In this document: piece by piece, positions 1 through 9,592 of the stretch
Numbering within the stretch: position 1 is the first letter of the stretch
Layout of the letters: each line of letters begins with the position of its first letter
Origin: Rhodoferax lacus
Lineage (GTDB): Bacteria; Pseudomonadota; Gammaproteobacteria; Burkholderiales; Burkholderiaceae_C
DNA: 64,000 nt
Reading direction: 5' to 3'
NCBI RefSeq assembly: GCF_003415675.1
Contig: NZ_QFZK01000014.1
Coordinates: 1 to 64,000 of the forward strand
Translations under genes and position numbers: made by a program
Notes under the pieces: model-generated
Told to the model about the DNA's origin: nothing
The model's database searches: none
The model's input: only the letters and a program-made list of their open reading frames with translations

Positions 1-110
1 ACCCGTTCGCCACTCGCCACCAGGATTGCTCCCGTGCTGCCGTTCGACTTGCATGTGTAAGGCATGCCGCCAGCGTTCAATCTGAGCCAGGATCAAACTC
101 TATAGTTCGA
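1..110 (-). rRNA. rrs: 16S rRNA, 5' end (partial)
   Basis: The reverse complement reads through the universal 16S 5' sequence (the AGAGTTTGATCCTGGCTCAG primer site at about 84-103, followed by ATTGAACGCTGGCGGCATGCC). Only about 110 nt lie in the window and the gene continues leftward. The sequence after the GTCGAACGG segment is of the Comamonadaceae type. The mature 5' end is placed near 110 by comparison with the usual distance to the primer site, so it is approximate. Confidence 0.97.
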
Positions 111-292
111 TCTTGAATTTTTTCGCACATCTCTGTGCAACTCATAAATTGGAATCGACGTGATTGTCCTAAACAAGTTAATGTCTCGACTTTCACATCT
201 TTTTTACTTCATGAGCGTTTGTAGGTCCGTTAAGACCTAGTTCCGAAGAACTTGGCTATTCACCTCAAACGCCCACGCTTATCGGCTGTAAA

Positions 293-305
293 TTTTTAAG
301 GAACA
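293..305 (-). promoter_or_regulatory. rrn boxA antitermination site
   Basis: On the minus strand the leader reads TGTTCCTTAAAAA followed by TTTACAGCCGATAAG. This is the usual betaproteobacterial rrn boxA context (consensus TGTTCTTTAAAAA, one mismatch). It would recruit the NusB/NusE complex to the nascent rRNA leader. Confidence 0.8.
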
Positions 306-361
306 CAAGGAAGCTTTTTACCACCTTCTTGCTAACTTCACTGTGATCAGCGAAGCCTTGA

Positions 362-391
362 ATTATGACACAGTTTTAAGGCTGTTTGCAA
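362..391 (-). promoter_or_regulatory. rrn promoter, proximal copy (P2)
   Basis: On the minus strand there is a -35-like TTGCAA (386-391), an 18-bp spacer and a -10 CATAAT (362-367) upstream of the 16S leader. The surrounding 32 bp are nearly identical to DNA exactly 100 bp further upstream, so the two promoters look like duplicates. Confidence 0.6.
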
Positions 392-461
392 GTTTCTTGA
401 TAAAGTCTTTTTACTTTCTCTATCCCGATTCCCGCCTGCACCGTCATCAGCGCAGCCTTCG

Positions 462-489
462 ATTATGGCACGGTTTCAACAGGTTTCAA
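462..489 (-). promoter_or_regulatory. rrn promoter, distal copy (P1)
   Basis: On the minus strand there is a -35-like TTGAAA (484-489), a 16-bp spacer and a -10 CATAAT (462-467). It drives the minus-strand rrn operon. It overlaps an upstream ATG of the divergent deaminase frame, which argues that the deaminase really starts further downstream. Confidence 0.6.
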
Positions 490-593
490 AGAAGGTCATA
501 AAAAGAATCGAAAGAAGTGCGCGGGCGCAGGCGTCTCTGTCTGCCACACCTGGTGACGTCCACTACCATGGTGCTTTCCAAAAGGATGCGCCC

Positions 594-1877
594 ATGCTGG
601 ACCTGCTGATTCGCAACGCCACTCTGCCCGACGGGCGCCACAACATGGCTGTGGCCGTGCAGGACGGCAAGATCATCGAAGTGACCCAGGGGCTGCAAGC
701 TGCCGCCCGGGAGACGGTGGATGCAGGGGGCTTGCTCCTGTCGCCCCCCTTTGTGGACCCGCACTTCCATATGGATGCGACGCTCTCCTACGGTTTGCCC
801 CGCGTCAACCAGAGTGGAACGCTGCTCGAAGGCATTGCGGTATGGGGAGAGCTGAAGCCACTGCTCACGCAGGAATCTCTGGTGGAGCGCGCCCTGGTGT
901 ATTGCGACTGGGCCGCAGCCAAGGGATTGCTGGCCATACGCACCCATGTGGATGTGTGCGACCCGCGCCTGCTGGCGGTAGACGCTTTGCTGGAAGTCAA
1001 GAAGCTCGTGGCTCCTTATATAGAGCTGCAGTTGGTGGCCTTTCCACAGGATGGCGTGCTGCGCGGCCCGCTGGGAGCCCAGCAGCATATGGACAACCTC
1101 AAGCGCGCGCTGGACAAGGGCGTGGACGTGGTGGGTGGCATTCCCCACTTCGAGCGCACCATGGCGGACGGTGCTTTGAGTGTGAAGCTGTTGTGCGAAT
1201 TGGCGGCTGCGCGCGGCCTGATGGTGGACATGCACTGCGACGAGTCCGATGACCCGCACTCGCGCCATGTGGAGACGCTGGCCTTTGAAACCCAGCGCCT
1301 GGGTCTGCAGGGCCGGGTGACCGGCTCGCACCTGACCTCCATGCACAGCATGGACAACTACTACGTGAGCAAGCTGATTCCCCTGATGGCCGAGGCGCAG
1401 CTCCACGTGGTGGCCAACCCGCTGATCAACATCACCCTGCAGGGCCGGCACGACAGCTACCCCAAGCGCCGCGGCATGACGCGCGTGCCGGAGCTACTGG
1501 CCGCAGGCATCAACGTAGCCTTTGGCAATGACTGTGTGATGGACCCTTGGTATTCGCTGGGCAGCGGCGACATGCTGGAGGTGGCGCACATGGGACTGCA
1601 CGTGGGGCAGATGACCAGCCAGGTCGCCATGCGCCAATGCTTTGAGGCCGTCACAACCCACGCCGCCCGCGTGATGGGCCTGCAGGGCTATGGCCTGCAG
1701 GCTGGTTGCAAGGCCGACCTGGTGCTGCTGCAAGCGCGCGACCCGGTAGAGGCCATACGTCTGCGCGCCACCCGGCTCAAGGTGTTCAAGGCGGGCAAGC
1801 TGATTGCGGAGGCGCCGGCGGCCACCAGCCGCTTGAACCTGCCCGGCAGGCCAGCGCACACCAGCTTCATGGTCTGA
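594..1877 (+). CDS. codA: CodA-type cytosine/5-methylcytosine deaminase
   Basis: This 427-residue amidohydrolase closely follows E. coli CodA along its whole length. Metal and catalytic residues visible are H57 and H59 (HFH), Q152, H214 with E217 (HCDE), H246 and D313. The E. coli pair D313-D314 is D313-C314 here, and the preceding His is Asn (FGNDC). Loss of Asp314 is the published signature of CodA homologues that deaminate 5-methylcytosine to thymine, so the substrate may be 5-methylcytosine rather than cytosine. I chose ATG 594 because AAAGGA lies 8 nt upstream and residue numbering then matches CodA. An in-frame ATG at 465 lies inside the rrn promoter. The enzyme is presumably cytosolic and serves pyrimidine salvage. 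It is divergent from rrn and no permease gene is adjacent. Confidence 0.85.
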   Translation: MLDLLIRNATLPDGRHNMAVAVQDGKIIEVTQGLQAAARETVDAGGLLLSPPFVDPHFHMDATLSYGLPRVNQSGTLLEGIAVWGELKPLLTQESLVERALVYCDWAAAKGLLAIRTHVDVCDPRLLAVDALLEVKKLVAPYIELQLVAFPQDGVLRGPLGAQQHMDNLKRALDKGVDVVGGIPHFERTMADGALSVKLLCELAAARGLMVDMHCDESDDPHSRHVETLAFETQRLGLQGRVTGSHLTSMHSMDNYYVSKLIPLMAEAQLHVVANPLINITLQGRHDSYPKRRGMTRVPELLAAGINVAFGNDCVMDPWYSLGSGDMLEVAHMGLHVGQMTSQVAMRQCFEAVTTHAARVMGLQGYGLQAGCKADLVLLQARDPVEAIRLRATRLKVFKAGKLIAEAPAATSRLNLPGRPAHTSFMV

Positions 1878-1917
1878 GCCGCAGGGCCACAGAAGCTCAC
1901 GTCAACTTCGACACTTT

Positions 1918-3435
1918 TCAACCCATCAGGTAGCGCCGCTCCAGATGCGCCCGGAAGTGCGCCGGGTTGAGTGTCTCGCCCGTGGCGCGCTGCACCAGGG
2001 TGTCGGTGTCCCACAGGCTGGCCTGGCTCCAGATGTGGGTACGCAGCCAGTCCATCACAGGCGACAGCTCGCCCGCGGCCACGCGCGCGTCCAGATCCGG
2101 ATGTAGTGTGCGGATGCTGGCGAAATACTGGGCTGCGTACATCGCGCCCAAGGTGTAACTGGGGAAATAGCCAAAGCTGCCGCTGGGCCAGTGGATGTCC
2201 TGCAGACAGCCATTCTGGAAATCACCGCGCGTGTCCAGTCCCAGGTAGGCCTGCATTTTTTCGTCCCACAGCGCGGGGATGTCCTCGGGCGCGATGGCGC
2301 CGTCGATCAGGGCGCGCTCAATCTCGAAACGCAGAATGATGTGTGCCGGGTAGGTCAGCTCGTCGGCATCCACGCGGATCATGCCAGGCTGCACCCGGGT
2401 CAGCAGGCGCGCCAGGTTACTGGCCGACAGCGCCTCCTGCGCACCCAGGTGCTTGTGCACCAGGGGCGCGATGGCCTGCACAAAGGCCGGGCTGCGGCCG
2501 AGCTGCATCTCGAAGGACAGGCTCTGGCTCTCGTGAATGCCCATGGAGCGCGCCCGCCCCACCGGAAGATGCAGCAACTCGCGCGGCAGGTTCTGTTCGT
2601 AGCGGGCGTGGCCCGTCTCATGGACGATGCCCATCAGGCTGCGTACAAAGTCGTCCTCCGAGTAGCGCGTGGTGATGCGCACATCTTCGGCCACACCACC
2701 GCAAAACGGGTGCGTGGAGATGTCCAGCCGTCCGCCCTCAAAATCAAAACCCAGCAGCGCCATGACCTCCAGGCCCAACGCCCGCTGGCTCTCCACGGGG
2801 AAAGGCCCTGTGGCTTGTAGCACGCTGTCACTCTCCTGCTGCGCGCGCACCCGGTGCACCAGATCCGGCAGCCAGGTTTTCACTGCGCCAAAAACAGATT
2901 CAATATGGGCAGCGCACGCGCCCGGCTCATACTTGTCCATCAGTGCCTCGTAGGGGCTCACACCCTTGGCCTGTGACAGCAGTTGCGCCTCTTCGCGCGC
3001 CAGCGTCACCACCGGTCTGAAATTCTCCAGAAAGCCCTGCCAGTCATTGGCCTTGCGCTGGGCGCGCCAGGCATGCTCGCAGTGGGAGGCCGCCAACGAC
3101 TGCGCTTCCACCAGGCGCTCGGGCAGCAGGTTGGCGGACTCCCAGTCGCGCCGCATTTCACGCAGGTTGGCGCGTTCCTGCGGCTCCAGGGGCTCATTTG
3201 CTGCCGCCTGCAACAAGCCGGAGAGCTTGGCATCGGTCAGCGTCTGGTGCATCAGCACCTGCAATTCGGCCAGCGCCGCGCCGCGCGCGCTATTGCCCTT
3301 GCTCGGCATCATGGCGGCCTGGTCCCATCCTGCGATGGAGCCCAGGTGGCTGTAGCGGTACAGGCGGGTGAAGGTGGCCGCGAGCGCGCTGTAAGCGGGC
3401 TTGTCGGCTGGTGTTGGGGTAGTGGAGGTGCTCAC
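1918..3435 (-). CDS. M32 family metallocarboxypeptidase (carboxypeptidase Taq type)
   Basis: A 505-residue zinc (or cobalt) carboxypeptidase of family M32, the usual length. The HExxH motif is HETGH at 272-276 and the third ligand is E302 in the HESQSL motif. The family signatures GYFPSYTLG and LRFEIE are also present. It removes C-terminal residues from peptides and should be cytosolic, as there is no signal peptide. It converges on the deaminase with a 40-bp gap and is transcribed as a single gene. The role in peptide turnover is general family knowledge and nothing nearby narrows it. Confidence 0.93.
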   Translation of the reverse strand: MSTSTTPTPADKPAYSALAATFTRLYRYSHLGSIAGWDQAAMMPSKGNSARGAALAELQVLMHQTLTDAKLSGLLQAAANEPLEPQERANLREMRRDWESANLLPERLVEAQSLAASHCEHAWRAQRKANDWQGFLENFRPVVTLAREEAQLLSQAKGVSPYEALMDKYEPGACAAHIESVFGAVKTWLPDLVHRVRAQQESDSVLQATGPFPVESQRALGLEVMALLGFDFEGGRLDISTHPFCGGVAEDVRITTRYSEDDFVRSLMGIVHETGHARYEQNLPRELLHLPVGRARSMGIHESQSLSFEMQLGRSPAFVQAIAPLVHKHLGAQEALSASNLARLLTRVQPGMIRVDADELTYPAHIILRFEIERALIDGAIAPEDIPALWDEKMQAYLGLDTRGDFQNGCLQDIHWPSGSFGYFPSYTLGAMYAAQYFASIRTLHPDLDARVAAGELSPVMDWLRTHIWSQASLWDTDTLVQRATGETLNPAHFRAHLERRYLMG

Positions 3436-3603
3436 GATTTCATTCTCGCACCGCGAACCGAAAGAAGGTCAGCGCATGTCAGCAAGCCCTGCATATACGT
3501 TTATGTAATTAAGAAGTGACGATTAAGTAGTTTGCGGTTTATTGATCGACTTCCAGAATCCAACCCATCGCACTCTTGCGTTGCCATTTATTCCGGAGTT
3601 GAC

Positions 3604-4656
3604 ATGACAGACCGCATCGTTTCCGCCTCATCGCGCCGCCCGTTTCTGAAGCTGGCAGCCGGCCTCGCCCTGGCGGCGACCGCTTTGGGCAGTGCCCACA
3701 CGGCCTTCGCGCAAGCACCAGCACCCGTCACCCTGCTCAATGTGTCCTACGACCCGACGCGCGAGTTGTACGTGGAGTACAACGCCGCCTTCACCAAGTA
3801 CTGGAAGGCCAAGACCGGGCAGGACGTCACCATCAAGCAAAGCCACGGCGGCTCGGGCAAGCAGGCGCGCTCGGTGATTGACGGGCTGGACGCCGATGTG
3901 GTCACCCTGGCCCTGGCCGGTGACATTGATGCCATCTCCAGGAATGGCGGCTGGCTGCCCAAAGACTGGCAAAAGCGCCTGCCGCACAACTCCGCGCCCT
4001 ATACCTCCACCATCATCTTTGCCGTGCGCCAGGGCAACCCCAAGGGCATCAAGGATTGGGATGACCTGATCCGCGCCGACGTGAAAGTTATCACCCCCAA
4101 CCCGAAAACCTCGGGCGGCGCACGCTGGAACTACCTGGCAGCCTGGGAATTTGCCAAGCGCAAATACGGCGGTGACGCCAAGGCCAAAGACTTTGTGGCC
4201 AAGCTGTACGCCAACGTGCCGGTGCTCGACACCGGAGCGCGCGGCTCCACCATCACCTTTGCCCAGCGCAACCAGGGCGATGTGCTGATTGCCTGGGAGA
4301 ACGAAGCCTACTTGCTGGAAAAAGAGTTCGGCGCCAAGTTTGATGTGATCGCCCCGCCCTTGAGCATTCTGGCCGAGCCGCCTGTGACCGTTGTCGACAA
4401 GAACGTGGACAAGAAGGGCACCCGCGCCGTGGCCGAGGAATACCTCAAATTCCTCTACACCGAAGAAGGCCAGGACATTGCCGGCAAAAACTTCTACCGC
4501 CCCGCCGTGTCTGATAAGGCCAAGACCAAGTACGCCAAGCAGTTCGCCAAGATCGACCTGTTCACCATCGACCAGGCCTTTGGCGGCTGGGAAAAGGCGG
4601 ACAAAGACCACTTTGCCGATGGCGGCAGCTTTGACCAGATCTACACCAAGAAGTAA
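3604..4656 (+). CDS. sbp: Periplasmic sulfate-binding protein, first copy
   Basis: A 350-residue sulfate/thiosulfate-binding protein with an N-terminal export signal (hydrophobic stretch ending AHTAFA near residue 36). The family signature [15 protein letters not shown] follows. ATG 3604 is preceded by GGAG with 5-nt spacing, so it is preferred to an ATG 72 nt upstream. It heads the ssu operon, 30 nt before ssuE, with no permease genes of its own. It probably feeds the CysTWA importer encoded at 54551-57458. A paralogue lies at 53321. Co-transcription with sulfonate genes suggests sulfate-starvation control. Confidence 0.93.
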   Translation: MTDRIVSASSRRPFLKLAAGLALAATALGSAHTAFAQAPAPVTLLNVSYDPTRELYVEYNAAFTKYWKAKTGQDVTIKQSHGGSGKQARSVIDGLDADVVTLALAGDIDAISRNGGWLPKDWQKRLPHNSAPYTSTIIFAVRQGNPKGIKDWDDLIRADVKVITPNPKTSGGARWNYLAAWEFAKRKYGGDAKAKDFVAKLYANVPVLDTGARGSTITFAQRNQGDVLIAWENEAYLLEKEFGAKFDVIAPPLSILAEPPVTVVDKNVDKKGTRAVAEEYLKFLYTEEGQDIAGKNFYRPAVSDKAKTKYAKQFAKIDLFTIDQAFGGWEKADKDHFADGGSFDQIYTKK

Positions 4657-4686
4657 GCAACGCTGTCACACCCACCAAGACCCACC

Positions 4687-5277
4687 ATGTCCGTACTATT
4701 GATTGCTGGAAGCCCCTCGGAGCGCTCACGCACCGCTGCCCTGTTGGAGGCAGCGGGCCAGCGCCTGGAGAGCCGCGGCGTGCTGGTGGACCGTCTGCGG
4801 GTGCGTGACCTCTCGCCCCAGGCCCTGATCCTGGCCGACTTTGGCCACCGCTCCATCAGCCAGGCCACAGGCCAGGTGGCGCAGGCCGAGGTCATCATCG
4901 TGGCCACGCCCGTCTACAAGGCCGCCTACAGCGGCGTGCTCAAGGTGTTTCTGGACCTGCTGCCGCAGGACGCGTTTGCCGGCAAGACGATTCTGCCCCT
5001 GGCCACTGGCGGCAGCCCCAACCACATGCTGGCACTGGACTACGCGCTGCGCCCGGTGCTGCAGTCGCTGGGTGCGCGCCACATCCTCTCGGGCATCTTC
5101 GCCACCGACTCGCAAGTTGTGCTGTCGCCCGAAGGCTCCTACACCGTGGCCCCGGACATTGGTGCACGGCTCGATGCTGCCGTTCACATTCTGTTGACCG
5201 AAACACTCAAGCCCTCGCTGGCCCATGCCGGGCGCTTTGCATCCGTGCCGTTCTCGCAGGTGCGATGTAGCGTTTAG
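4687..5277 (+). CDS. ssuE: NADPH-dependent FMN reductase SsuE
   Basis: A 196-residue flavodoxin-like reductase that supplies FMNH2 to the SsuD monooxygenase. The start GSPSERSRTAALL is the FMN phosphate-binding loop. The central TPVYKAAYSGVLKVFLD segment is diagnostic of SsuE-type reductases. Length fits the family (about 190). It lies between the sulfate-binding protein and ssuA in one transcriptional direction. The 107-bp gap that follows contains short inverted segments but no convincing terminator. Confidence 0.93.
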   Translation: MSVLLIAGSPSERSRTAALLEAAGQRLESRGVLVDRLRVRDLSPQALILADFGHRSISQATGQVAQAEVIIVATPVYKAAYSGVLKVFLDLLPQDAFAGKTILPLATGGSPNHMLALDYALRPVLQSLGARHILSGIFATDSQVVLSPEGSYTVAPDIGARLDAAVHILLTETLKPSLAHAGRFASVPFSQVRCSV

Positions 5278-5384
5278 CTGCACCCAGCGCGCGGCCCGGC
5301 GCTCCCCTTTTTTCTGCCTCCCACAGGCTGCCCTGAACGCAGCCCGGGGAAGGCTTGCCCCCAACTTTTTGAAAGTACCGCACC

Positions 5385-6353
5385 ATGGCCCTCAACCATC
5401 TCACCCATCTCAACCGCCGCCAGCTTCTGGCCACCGCTGCCGCGTCCGCAGCCCTTGTTGCAGGCAGCGGCGCGCTGGCCCAAAGCGCCACGCGCACCCT
5501 GCGCATCGGTTACCAAAAAGGCTGGCTGTCCATCCTCAAGGGACGTGGTACGCTGGAAAAGCGCCTCACCCCGCTGGGCGTGGCCATCACCTGGACCGAG
5601 TTCAATGCCGGCCCGGTGCAGCTCGAAGCCCTCAATGTCGGCTCGATCGACTTTGGTGATGTGGGCGAAGCCCCGCCCATCTTTGCCCAAGCCGCAGGTG
5701 CACCGCTGGTCTATGTGGGCGCCACCGTGCCGCGTCCGCATCTGGAAGCTGTCATCGTGCCCAAGGACTCGCCCATCAAGACCGTGGCCGATCTGAAGGG
5801 CAAGCGCATTGCCTTCAACAAGGGCTCCAACGTGCAGTACCTCTTGGTCAAGCTGCTGGAAAAACACGGCCTGAAATACAGCGACGTCACCCCCATCTTT
5901 TTGCCGCCGCCCGATGCACGCGCGGCTTTCCAGAAGGGCGCTGTCGACGCCTGGATCATCTGGGACCCCTTCCTCGCCTCCGCCCAAAAAACGCTGGATG
6001 CGCGCCTGCTGGCCGACGGCACGGGTGTGGTCAACAACCGGCAGTACTACTTCAGCTCGCGCGATTTCGCCACCAAGAACACCGACGTGCTGAAGATCGC
6101 CATTGAAGAGATCAACGCCATCGACACCTGGATTGGCGCCAACAAGAACGCCGCCGCCACCGAGCTCGCCACCGTGCTGGGCCTGGACAAGAGCATCACC
6201 GAGCTCTATGTAGGCCGCGCTGCCTATGGCACCAAGACAGTCACCAGCGACATCCTGGCCGAGCAGCAGGCCATTGCCGACACCTTCTTCGAGTTGAAGC
6301 TGATTCCCAAAAAGCTCAACCTGCTGCACGCCGCACCGGTCAACCTGAGCTAG
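5385..6353 (+). CDS. ssuA: Aliphatic sulfonate-binding protein SsuA, copy 1
   Basis: A 322-residue periplasmic binding protein of the SsuA family. It has an N-terminal signal with a twin Arg (NRRQLL), a hydrophobic core and cleavage near ALAQSA. The mature protein begins LRIGYQKG, a hallmark of SsuA. FDP/WDPF segments follow the usual layout. It delivers sulfonates to the SsuBC importer. A second, diverged ssuA follows only 23 nt downstream. Confidence 0.94.
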   Translation: MALNHLTHLNRRQLLATAAASAALVAGSGALAQSATRTLRIGYQKGWLSILKGRGTLEKRLTPLGVAITWTEFNAGPVQLEALNVGSIDFGDVGEAPPIFAQAAGAPLVYVGATVPRPHLEAVIVPKDSPIKTVADLKGKRIAFNKGSNVQYLLVKLLEKHGLKYSDVTPIFLPPPDARAAFQKGAVDAWIIWDPFLASAQKTLDARLLADGTGVVNNRQYYFSSRDFATKNTDVLKIAIEEINAIDTWIGANKNAAATELATVLGLDKSITELYVGRAAYGTKTVTSDILAEQQAIADTFFELKLIPKKLNLLHAAPVNLS

Positions 6354-6376
6354 GCCCTGACGCCGGAGACCCACCC

Positions 6377-7417
6377 ATGCCACAGCACACCGCCAATCAA
6401 CCCCGACGCCGCAAGCTGCTGCGCCTGCTGGCCCTGAGCGCCAGCACTTGGGGCATCAGCGCGCCCGTCTTCAGCCCCGCCTTTGCCCAAGCCGCACCGG
6501 CCAGCAAGGCGCCTGAGGTGCTGCGCATTGGCTACCAGAAGTCGGCTGTCAATCTGGTCATCCTCAGGCAGCAAGGTGCGCTGGAAAAGCGCTTTCCCAA
6601 CACGCGTGTGAGCTGGGTGGAATTCCCCGCCGGGCCGCAGTTGCTCGAAGCCCTGGCCGTGGGCAGCCTGGAGTTTGGACTGACGGGCGACGCGCCCCCG
6701 GTGTTTGCCCAAGCCGCCGGCAAGGAGCTGGTCTATGTGGGCGCCGAGCCGCCCAAGCCCGACAGCTCGGCCATTCTGGTGCTGCGCGAATCGCCGCTCA
6801 AAACGCTGGCCGACCTCAAGGGCAAGAAAGTCGCCCTGCAAAAAGGCTCCAGCGCCCACTACCTGCTGGTGCGTGCGGTGGAGAAGGCCGGCCTGCAGTG
6901 GAGCGACATCACCCCCATCTACCTCACACCGGCCGATGCCCGCGCGGCTTTTGAGCGTCAGAGCGTGGACGCCTGGGCCATCTGGGACCCGTTCTACTCG
7001 GCCACCCAGTTGGCCATCCAGGCGCGCGCCCTGGCCACGGGCCGCGGCCTGTCCAGCAACAACTCGTTTTACCTGGCCTCGCTGCCCTTTGCCACCCAGC
7101 ATGGCGACACCGTGGTCGCCCTGTTGGCGGAGCTGACCCGCGCCGACAAGTTCGCACAGGAAAGCCGCCCCCAGGCCATCAAGCTGATTGCCGATTTCAG
7201 CGGCCTGGACGCCGGTGTGGTCAGCCTGTTCCTGCAGCGCCGCCCGGCCTCGCCGGTGGCACCCCTGAATGCCAGTACCCGGGCGGACCAGCAAAAGGTG
7301 GCCGATGCGTTTTTCAAGCTGGGCCTGATACCCAAGGCGGTGCAGGTGGCCGACATCGTCTGGAGCGCACCCGCGGTGCATGTTGCGTCGGCCGTCACCG
7401 CGAAAACCAAACCCTGA
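6377..7417 (+). CDS. ssuA: Aliphatic sulfonate-binding protein SsuA, copy 2
   Basis: A 346-residue paralogue of the preceding SsuA, with the same LRIGYQKS start of the mature domain, AWAIWDPF segment and an N-terminal export signal ([14 protein letters not shown], cleavage near FAQA). The two copies differ throughout, so this is an old duplication rather than a recent one. Two binding proteins serving one permease would widen the range of sulfonates taken up. That is inference from operon position. Confidence 0.92.
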   Translation: MPQHTANQPRRRKLLRLLALSASTWGISAPVFSPAFAQAAPASKAPEVLRIGYQKSAVNLVILRQQGALEKRFPNTRVSWVEFPAGPQLLEALAVGSLEFGLTGDAPPVFAQAAGKELVYVGAEPPKPDSSAILVLRESPLKTLADLKGKKVALQKGSSAHYLLVRAVEKAGLQWSDITPIYLTPADARAAFERQSVDAWAIWDPFYSATQLAIQARALATGRGLSSNNSFYLASLPFATQHGDTVVALLAELTRADKFAQESRPQAIKLIADFSGLDAGVVSLFLQRRPASPVAPLNASTRADQQKVADAFFKLGLIPKAVQVADIVWSAPAVHVASAVTAKTKP

Positions 7418-7475
7418 TCCCTCACGCACATCCGCCTTACCGCCACCGTCACAACCTCTCCTGGCAGCACGCTTC

Positions 7476-8678
7476 ATGAAAATTTTCTGGTTCATCCCCA
7501 CCCACGGCGACAGCCGCTACCTCGGCAGCGCCGAGGGTGCGCGCGTGATCGATCACAACTACCTCAAGCAGGTCGCGCAGGCCGCCGACAGCCTGGGCTA
7601 CGAAGGCGTGCTCATCCCCACCGGACGTTCCTGCGAAGACCCCTGGGTGGTGGCTTCCAGCCTGCTGCCCGTCACCACGCGCCTGAAGTTTCTGGTGGCG
7701 GTGCGCCCGGGTCTGCACCAGCCCGCGCTGGCAGCGCGCATGGCCGCCACCTTTGACCGCCTCTCGGGCGGGCGCCTGCTGATCAACCTGGTCACCGGCG
7801 GCGACCAGGCCGAGTTGGAGGGCGATGGCGTCTACCTGGACCACGCTGCGCGTTATGAGCAGTCGGCCGAGTTCATCCGCATCTGGCGCGAGATCCTCAC
7901 ACGCAGCCATGAAGGCAAGAGTTTTGACTTCCAGGGCAAGCACCTCAGCGTCAAGGGCGCCAAGCTGCTCTACCCACCGCTGCAAAACCCGCATCCCCCG
8001 GTGTACTTCGGCGGCTCCTCGCCCGCGGCGCACGACCTGGCCGCTGAACAGGTGGAGACCTACCTCACCTGGGGCGAGCCCCCTGCCGAAGTGGCCAAAA
8101 AGGTAGCCGATGTGCGCGCCCGGGCAGCAAAGCTCAATCGCACCGTGCAGTTCGGCATCCGCCTGCACGTCATCGTGCGCGAGACCGAGGCTGAGGCCTG
8201 GGCCGCCGCCGACGCCCTCATCAGCCGCCTGGACGACAAGACCGTGGCCACCGCGCAAAGCGCCTTTGCCAAGATGGACTCCGAGGGCCAGCGCCGCATG
8301 GCAGCCCTCCATTCCGGTGGCATCAAGCGCACCCGCGCCGATCTGGAAATCAGCCCCAACCTCTGGGCCGGTGTGGGCCTGGCCCGCAGCGGCGCAGGCA
8401 CGGCCCTGGTGGGCAACCCGCAGCAAGTGGCCGCACGCATCCAGGAATACGCAGCCCTGGGGCTGGACACCTTTGTGCTCTCGGGCTACCCGCATCTGGA
8501 AGAGGCCTACCGTTTTGCCGAGCTGGTGTTCCCCTTGCTGCCACTGGAGTTGCAGGGCAAGCTCTCGGGCGGCTCGCTGTTTGGTCCGCTGGGTGAAGTG
8601 GTGGCGAATGTGGGTGCGCCCAATGTCAATGCGGTAACCACCGCCCAGACCGCACAGCCCGAGGGCGCCACGGCATGA
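7476..8678 (+). CDS. ssuD: FMNH2-dependent alkanesulfonate monooxygenase SsuD
   Basis: A 400-residue luciferase-fold monooxygenase that cleaves alkanesulfonates to aldehyde and sulfite using FMNH2 from SsuE and O2. It opens with [17 protein letters not shown], typical of SsuD, and contains [19 protein letters not shown] chose ATG 7476 because it matches the conserved N terminus, although the Shine-Dalgarno match is weak. An earlier in-frame ATG (7380) would overlap ssuA2. The C terminus overlaps ssuC by 4 nt (ATGA), indicating translational coupling. Confidence 0.96.
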   Translation: MKIFWFIPTHGDSRYLGSAEGARVIDHNYLKQVAQAADSLGYEGVLIPTGRSCEDPWVVASSLLPVTTRLKFLVAVRPGLHQPALAARMAATFDRLSGGRLLINLVTGGDQAELEGDGVYLDHAARYEQSAEFIRIWREILTRSHEGKSFDFQGKHLSVKGAKLLYPPLQNPHPPVYFGGSSPAAHDLAAEQVETYLTWGEPPAEVAKKVADVRARAAKLNRTVQFGIRLHVIVRETEAEAWAAADALISRLDDKTVATAQSAFAKMDSEGQRRMAALHSGGIKRTRADLEISPNLWAGVGLARSGAGTALVGNPQQVAARIQEYAALGLDTFVLSGYPHLEEAYRFAELVFPLLPLELQGKLSGGSLFGPLGEVVANVGAPNVNAVTTAQTAQPEGATA

Positions 8679-9580
8679 GGGTGCATCCTTCCCGCAGCGC
8701 CACCGACGTGCGCAACGCCCACTTGCCGGACTCCCTGGAGACCATGGGTGGTGGCCTGTTCCCGGCCTTGGGCCCGCTGGACCTGCCCTGGCAGGCCATC
8801 GCCGGTTTCCTGCGCGGCGTTGCGAAGCGCCTCATCCCCTGGATCGTGCCGGTGCTCTTGATTGCCGTATGGCAGGTGAGCGCCTCGCTTGGTTGGCTCT
8901 CCAGCCGCGTGCTGCCCGCCCCGCTGGATGTGGCCGCCGCCGCCTGGAAATTGTCCGAATCCGGTGAGCTGTGGGTGCATGTGAAGGTGAGCACGGCGCG
9001 CGCCCTCACCGGCCTGGCCATTGGCGGCGGCCTGGGGCTGCTGCTGGGCCTGCTGACCGGCTCGGTGCGGGTGGCAGAGACCCTGCTGGATTCCACCATC
9101 CAGATGGTGCGCAACATACCGGCCCTGGCCATGATTCCGCTGGTGATTTTGTGGTTCGGCATTGACGAGTCGGCCAAGCTGTTCCTGATTGCGGTGTCGG
9201 TGTTCTTTCCGATTTACCTCAACACCTTCCACGGCATCCGCAATGTGGACCCCGGCCTGATCGAGATGGCGCGAACCTATGGCCTCAACCGCTGGCAGCT
9301 CTACACCCAGGTGATTCTGCCCGGTGCCCTGTCCAGCATTCTGGTGGGCCTGCGCTTCTCGCTGGGCCTGATGTGGGTGATCCTGATCGTGGCCGAAACC
9401 ATCTCGGCCCAGGCCGGCATTGGCTACCTGACCATGAATGCGCGCGAGTTCCTGCAGACCGACATCGTGCTGGTGGGCATCCTGCTCTACGCCATCCTGG
9501 GCAAGCTGGCTGACCTGTTTGCCCGCGCCCTCGAACACTACTGGCTGCGCTGGCACCCCGGCTACCAGAACGCGCACTAA
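8675..9580 (+). CDS. ssuC: Sulfonate ABC transporter permease SsuC
   Basis: A 301-residue inner-membrane permease of the SsuC/TauC family with about six membrane segments. The EAA-type cytoplasmic loop that contacts the ATPase is visible as [21 protein letters not shown]. The start overlaps the ssuD stop. The N terminus (about 45 residues before the first membrane segment) is longer than in E. coli SsuC. It works with SsuA and SsuB to import sulfonates. Confidence 0.95.
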   Translation: MRVHPSRSATDVRNAHLPDSLETMGGGLFPALGPLDLPWQAIAGFLRGVAKRLIPWIVPVLLIAVWQVSASLGWLSSRVLPAPLDVAAAAWKLSESGELWVHVKVSTARALTGLAIGGGLGLLLGLLTGSVRVAETLLDSTIQMVRNIPALAMIPLVILWFGIDESAKLFLIAVSVFFPIYLNTFHGIRNVDPGLIEMARTYGLNRWQLYTQVILPGALSSILVGLRFSLGLMWVILIVAETISAQAGIGYLTMNAREFLQTDIVLVGILLYAILGKLADLFARALEHYWLRWHPGYQNAH

Positions 9581-9592
9581 GAGAACATCCAG

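Larger units (their letters stand above)
111..461 (-). other. rrn operon leader region
   Basis: About 350 nt of AT-richer, non-coding DNA separates the 16S 5' end from the upstream promoter. It holds the boxA antitermination element and the downstream promoter annotated separately. I see no open reading frame with a ribosome binding site in it. Confidence 0.8.

Noticed and set aside
465..593. Longer N terminus for the deaminase from an ATG at 465
   Set aside because: This stretch overlaps the rrn promoter, has no ribosome binding site and does not resemble CodA. ATG 594 has a good Shine-Dalgarno and gives CodA-like numbering.
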